Shown here one piece after another: positions 59,637 through 64,000 of a stretch of 64,000 nucleotides of DNA. Under the pieces are notes generated by a model. It was not told the origin of the DNA. It worked only from the letters and a program-made list of their open reading frames with translations, and did not search any database. A program made the translations under genes and the position numbers. Every line of letters begins with the position of its first letter. The stretch's first letter is position 1. The DNA is taken from NCBI GenBank assembly GCA_017979445.1, contig CM030714.1, positions 48,127,220 through 48,191,219 of the forward strand. Direction: 5' to 3'. The DNA comes from Akebia trifoliata. Its lineage: Eukaryota; Streptophyta; Magnoliopsida; Ranunculales; Lardizabalaceae.

Positions 59637-62043
59637 CTAGAGAATTTCCCAGTCAGACTCGCATAAATCATGGGCTGGTAAGTTTTTCGAGTCAAAATCT
59701 CTGGTGAGAGTGGATGGAAGTGACCCTTTGGTTCTCACTGGGTTGATTTCTGCGTGTAAGTCTATATGTAAAATGGCTAGCTGCTCGTACTCTCGTTGCT
59801 TTGTTGACCCCATTCTTGAAGCAAACGCATCCTGAATTCTTTTCTGATAAGAAGTGTTATTAGTTAATCTTTAGGTGAATAAAAGATATAGATAGAGAAA
59901 TGTGGGGTAAGGAGAGCATGTACTACCCTGTAGGATCTGCGGTTGCTGGCCCTGGGAGAGATGAAGAAAGTCTCTTTACTGTCCATAATTACACAACTTT
60001 CCCCAAGCTTCACATCATCAAATTCTTCAATCATTTCCATGATGGGTTTAACATCATCATTAAGCTCAGCGAGCTTCGCATTGTAATCGTCTGATCTTCC
60101 TGAACCCACACCAGTGACTGCATCTCAAAATAACATGATCAAAAGTAATCAAGAACAAACTAGGCAAGATTGAAGTCTAATGTATGTTGATAATAGCTTC
60201 CTGTGGATTGCGAGAATATTCTGATATGATTCACTTAAATTATTAACAATTTAAAGGCACTACACATGCTCTCATCAATCAAGTTAGGATAATTCAGACC
60301 AACAAGAAGTAGCCGAATGTCCAATTTTTAGTAGGCAACGTGAAAAGAGTCCAAGAAAGAGAGTTTTCAAGTCATGCATTTATGCAAATTCTTACTAACT
60401 TCAAGAGGGGAAATTGAAAAACTGTCCTTCTCAAGCTTATTGGTAAAAAATCCCATTGGAGCTACCAAAAACAGAAGTTTTTAGTGCAATAATAGAACAA
60501 AAGGAAAAAAACAAATGTAGTGATGTAAGGCTCAGAAATAGTCACCGTTACATTCTGCGGATAGAATGATGCTGGAGGGAGTGGGTCCAATATCCATAAC
60601 TTTGTCCTCACAGGGTACAACCAGACAAACTTGAGAGGAGTTACCCACCGTAGATTTAACTGAAAGTGGGAATGATATTCTTGTCGGTGTATCACATGCT
60701 TTCTCATTATTTTCATCGCCAAGTACATTGAGAGATGATGCTGAACTCGAACCACTCTCTGCAGGAACAACCACTGATGCCTCAGTTGATGGTGGTTTCT
60801 CAGTTGAAGGATTTTCTTCAATGCCTGCCATTGAATTTTTATGCACCCCCCTATCATTATTTTGTTCCAGAGGCAAGTCCACTAGAACGCTGCTGGATGG
60901 AGTCGGTCTAATCTCCACAACGTTGTTCTCATGGGGTACAACCGGACAGACTGGAGAGGAGTTATCCCCCATAAGTTTAACTGAATGTGGGAATGATATT
61001 TTTGTTGGTGTATCACATGCTTTCTCATTATTTTGATGGCCGAGTATGTTGAAAGAAGATGCTGAATTCAAATCACTACCTGAAGGAGCACCCTCTGATG
61101 CCTTGGTTGGCGGTGGTTGCTTATTTATAGGATCTCCTTCAATACCTGCCATAGAACTTTTATACATCCCCCTATCATTATTTTGTTCTAGAGGCAAGTC
61201 CAACCCCGCACCTTCAACAGAATCCATATTATTTTTGTCGCAAAGATTGCTTAATAATGATGCTTGAATCTCGATGGGCGCAATTTCTTCTGACAGCCCA
61301 GGCGTGGGCACTTTGTTCTTTAGAGGATCTTCTTCAGTACCTGCACCTGATCTTGTATGCATAAGAAATCTGCTCTCTTTGGGAGATAAGTCCAAATCTA
61401 CCCCTTTAAGAGCAATTTCTTCTGACAGTCCAGGAGCAGGCACCTTGTTTTTTATAGGATCCTCAATACCTGCCTTTGATCCATCCAGAGATAAGTCCAA
61501 ACCTGCCTCTTTAACAGGATCCACAGAAGATGGAAGAAGCAAAGGATTTACATTGCTGACTCCATTGGAAAATGATGTTTGACTCAAATATTTCTTTACA
61601 GGAGCAATTACCCCCAACTTCTTATGGGGAGAGGTCTTCTCCTTTATAGGATCTTCGTCACTAGGTACTTCAGACTTTTTATAGATCCCAAGCAAAGGAT
61701 TTACGTTGCTGACTCCATTGGAATATGATGTTTGATTTGAATCTTTATCTGCAGAAGCAATTACCCCCAACTCCTTACGAGGAGATTTCTTCTCCTTTAT
61801 ACGATATTTGGCGTTATCTTCATCAGACTTTTTATAGGTTCCAACATCAGCATTTTGCTCCAAAGATAATTCGGAACCTGTTTTTTTAATGGGGTCCACA
61901 GCAGTTGGAGGGAGAAAATCTTGCACAACTTCTTCACACATTTTTTTAACATTAATGCCAACTGTCTCCACCTCCACACACATAGCCTCTAACTTCTGAC
62001 ATAAGTTCCCAACCCAGGTTCTCCCTTTACATTTCAAATCCAT
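59637..62043 (-). CDS. Uncharacterised plant protein with internal repeats
   Basis: Three exons: 62043-60546, 60117-59927 and 59843-59637; junctions are GT-AG and in phase, giving 631 residues. The N terminus (MDLKCKGRTWVGNLCQKLEA) is followed by a short helical stretch and QDFLPP. The middle (about 60-495) is low-complexity, Ser/Pro/Glu-rich and repetitive: two units of about 115 residues each contain LPLEQNNDRG, SSASS or SASS, NEKACDTPT-ISFP and GPTPSS, and shorter repeats carry GVSNVNPLL and LSEEIA. The C terminus is conserved-looking (EEFDDVKLGESCV, DAFASRMGSTK, HDLCESDWEIL). I recall similar ends in a plant-specific family without known function. No catalytic domain or membrane segment. 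Upstream sequence beyond 62043 holds the leader. Confidence 0.8.
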
Positions 62044-62555
62044 AGTAAAACATAAACCTCACTAGAGAAGGATTCTCAAAATTTCTACACCTTCAATTCC
62101 TCTTGTTAATTCCAAGGACATGATACACCTCACTGCAAACATTGGATGAAAGATTTATTAAGACTGGCATGGAATGGAAATGCAAGATGTAGTTCACACA
62201 AACACACATGGGTGAACATTCAACACTATCAGCAGAAGTCAATTAGTACAGCAATTGTTAGGGTCAGGCGTCTGGTAAAAAGCTCAAAGGAAGAAGGCAA
62301 GGTCTTATTATCATGTAAAGCCACTTAAACAGTATATTTCATTACGATGCACAATGAGAAAAAGAGTACAACTCAGAAACTGACAAGGACAAGCCACGAC
62401 CAAATTCTAGGCCAAATTTGACTCACTTTTAGGAGACTTTGGTCATGTAAAAAGCTCTCTATGTGAGTTAAACATCTAAATGAGAAAACCTAGGTCTAGG
62501 TAAGGTGTCAGCAGATTACATGTGTGCACATAGACTTATATATTATGTATGTATC
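62044..62555. promoter_or_regulatory. Upstream region of the gene at 59637
   Basis: No coding signal or repeat recognised. Confidence 0.35.
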
Positions 62556-63000
62556 TCTTTTCTTTTCTTTTTTTGATAAATATAGAATGTATTTCTACAA
62601 AAACAAAGAATACAACCTTGTTCAAAGAAGCCTTCAAAGAAGAGGGCCCTATATTCAGATTTGTCACTTTGTTCAAAAGAAAAAAACTGATCCAATATTG
62701 AGAATGATGGTTGGAGTGTCACAATTCTTGCCTTTAAAGTTCCTATAGTTCTTTCCTCCCAAAGGCCCCAGCAGATAGCAAAAACCAGAAGCCGTCAAAT
62801 CATCCTACCTCTTAAGGAATGGCAGCTAATAAAAAGATCTAACCCTGACCATAGGATAACCTACCTAATACAAAACCCAAGAAAGAAAGAAGCCCACAAT
62901 TCTTTATCCAAATCACAATGACGAAAAATGTCAGTTAGTGCATAACCATTGGCTTTGCACATTGAACCTAAATCAACAATGATACTTTCCCAGGATATCA
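62556..63000 (-). mobile_element. LINE-1 C-terminal fragment (zf-RVT region)
   Basis: Minus-strand frames carry the end of a plant L1 ORF2: MCKANGYALTDIFRHCDLDK followed by ELW (zinc-knuckle pattern C..C-type H-C), then WRLLVFAICWGLWEERNYR and NFKG. The 3' end at 62556 is A-rich on the minus strand (plus-strand T-run). Broken frames; dead. Confidence 0.65.
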
Positions 63001-63022
63001 AATATCAAATGTTAGATTTAAT

Positions 63023-63227
63023 CTTTTGAGCAAGGATTTTTTGGGGGTTTCTTTTGATGTTTTTGTTTTCAGATGGGGTCCTATATGTAACTCTTAGTGT
63101 CCTTTGGTTGCTCGTTTTTTTGCTTTTTTATTTATCTTTGGTTTTCTATGGGGGCTACCTCAGCCTCCTTCGTTTGTATCTTTTGGTCACTTACTTTTCA
63201 AATAATTTCTACACTAATAAAAAAAAA
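63023..63227 (+). mobile_element. 5'-truncated LINE 3' end with target duplication
   Basis: About 205 bp with GT-rich 3' UTR (GGGGGCTACCTCAGCCTCC, TTTGTATC) and an A11 tail. The 16-bp AAATGTTAGATTTAAT at 63007-63022 is repeated with one change at 63228-63243. It inserted into or beside the older, opposite-strand LINE. Confidence 0.75.
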
Positions 63228-63254
63228 AAATGTTAGATCTAATGTAATGAGATA

Positions 63255-63560
63255 GTCCAAGTAATAGTATACAACTAATTTAGAATAAACTTTGGACCAC
63301 AAAATGAAGGCAACAAAGAAATCCAAACTCGGAATAATAGGATAGGAGGCCAAAGTTGAATAAAAAGAATTATATGAGAATGAGCTATCTCGACTTTATG
63401 TCCAATTGTCCAAATAATAGTATACAACTATTTTAGAATAAACTTTGGACCACAAAATGAAGGCAACAAAGAAATCCAAACTCGGAATAATAGGATAGGA
63501 GGCCAAAGTTGAGTAAAAAGAATTATACGAGAATGAGCTATCTCAACTTTATGTCCAATT
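63255..63560 (+). repeat. Recent 153-bp tandem duplication
   Basis: Copies 63255-63407 and 63408-63560 both begin GTCCAA.TAATAGTATACAA and contain CTCGGAATAATAGGATAGGA. They differ at only a handful of positions. No coding sequence. Confidence 0.85.
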
Positions 63561-64000
63561 GTCCTAAAAAGAAGTCCCACAACTGACCTTCACCATTCTA
63601 GGTCAAGAAGGTTTAGCAGCAGATGGTCTTTTTGATCCTGTAGGGAAAAGAGAAAAGAAAATTCTAATTTGAGGAGAGTCAACACAACACTTACCCTCTT
63701 GGAAACATACTAAGATGCCCTTACCCACTCAAAATATAACACCTGTAGCAAGTCAAAAAAACCATTGATAATAGGTCTTCAAACACTACAACTGTAAGGT
63801 AAACCAAGTGCCATACTATTCCACATGAAATTCCTAGGACCATACTCAGATACAATAACATTCCTCTTAACAGAAACAGAAATAGAGTGATTCACTGATG
63901 ACAATTAGTACAAAGAGAAAGTGAGGAGAGAGATATCAAAGAATAGACAAACAATTCCGCCACCAAGCTGGTAGTCCAACAGGGGTACTACACTCTTCTA
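63561..64000. other. Unassigned sequence at window end
   Basis: Nothing was recognised here. Confidence 0.4.

Noticed and set aside
1..64000. CRISPR array, operon or prokaryotic system
   Set aside because: The tandem repeats have no unique spacers of even length, and genes have spliceosomal introns and plant families. Nothing prokaryotic is present apart from the organelle-derived fragment.

Overview
The window is nuclear DNA from a flowering plant, most likely a eudicot. It is AT-rich, its genes are broken by GT-AG introns, and its proteins belong to plant families. Long spacers are packed with small non-autonomous transposons. I cannot name the species. All coordinates and alignments were read by eye, so splice sites are models checked only for reading frame and consensus.

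Layout. (1) 1-880: the 5' end of a trichome-birefringence-like (TBL) acetyltransferase gene, minus strand, cut by the window edge. (2) 0.9-11.7 kb: gene-free, with several foldback elements, two of them back to back inside (TA)n tracts. (3) 11.7-18.1 kb: a tandem duplication of a unit of about 3.1 kb that encodes no recognised protein; each copy has its own private SINE-like insertion. (4) 18.3-26.7 kb: a cluster of three tandem SAG12/SAG39-type papain-like cysteine protease genes, plus strand, all two-exon and intact, sharing a promoter module, plus an antisense relic of a fourth. (5) 27.4-38.2 kb: a 13-exon gene, minus strand, for a CofD/YvcK-like protein. (6) 38.2-40.4 kb: spacer with three small foldback elements.

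(7) 40.4-50.9 kb: the most unusual part. A complete four-exon EIF1AD gene (eIF1A-like RNA-binding protein, minus strand) is followed by rearranged partial copies of itself: a divergent plus-strand pseudogene with exons 1-3, a detached exon 4, and two further copies of exon 1. The intact gene and the pseudogene each carry the same miniature LTR retrotransposon in intron 1, and a second miniature element lies next to both exon 4 copies. (8) 49.3-55.0 kb: nested small DNA transposons with an internal tandem array. (9) 55.27-55.63 kb: a fragment resembling antisense mitochondrial 26S rRNA. (10) 56.46-58.54 kb: an intact BTB-NPH3 gene, plus strand. (11) 59.64-62.04 kb: an uncharacterised plant protein gene, minus strand. 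(12) 62.5-64 kb: nested LINE fragments and a recent 153-bp tandem duplication.

The genes do not form a pathway. They are cell-wall acetylation (TBL), vacuolar or senescence proteolysis (proteases), an orphan CofD-like protein, translation-linked RNA binding (EIF1AD), a probable CUL3 adaptor (NPH3) and an orphan. The main biology is genome dynamics: local tandem duplication, inverted gene-pseudogene copies able to give hairpin RNA, and layered transposon insertions whose empty and filled sites can be compared inside one window.
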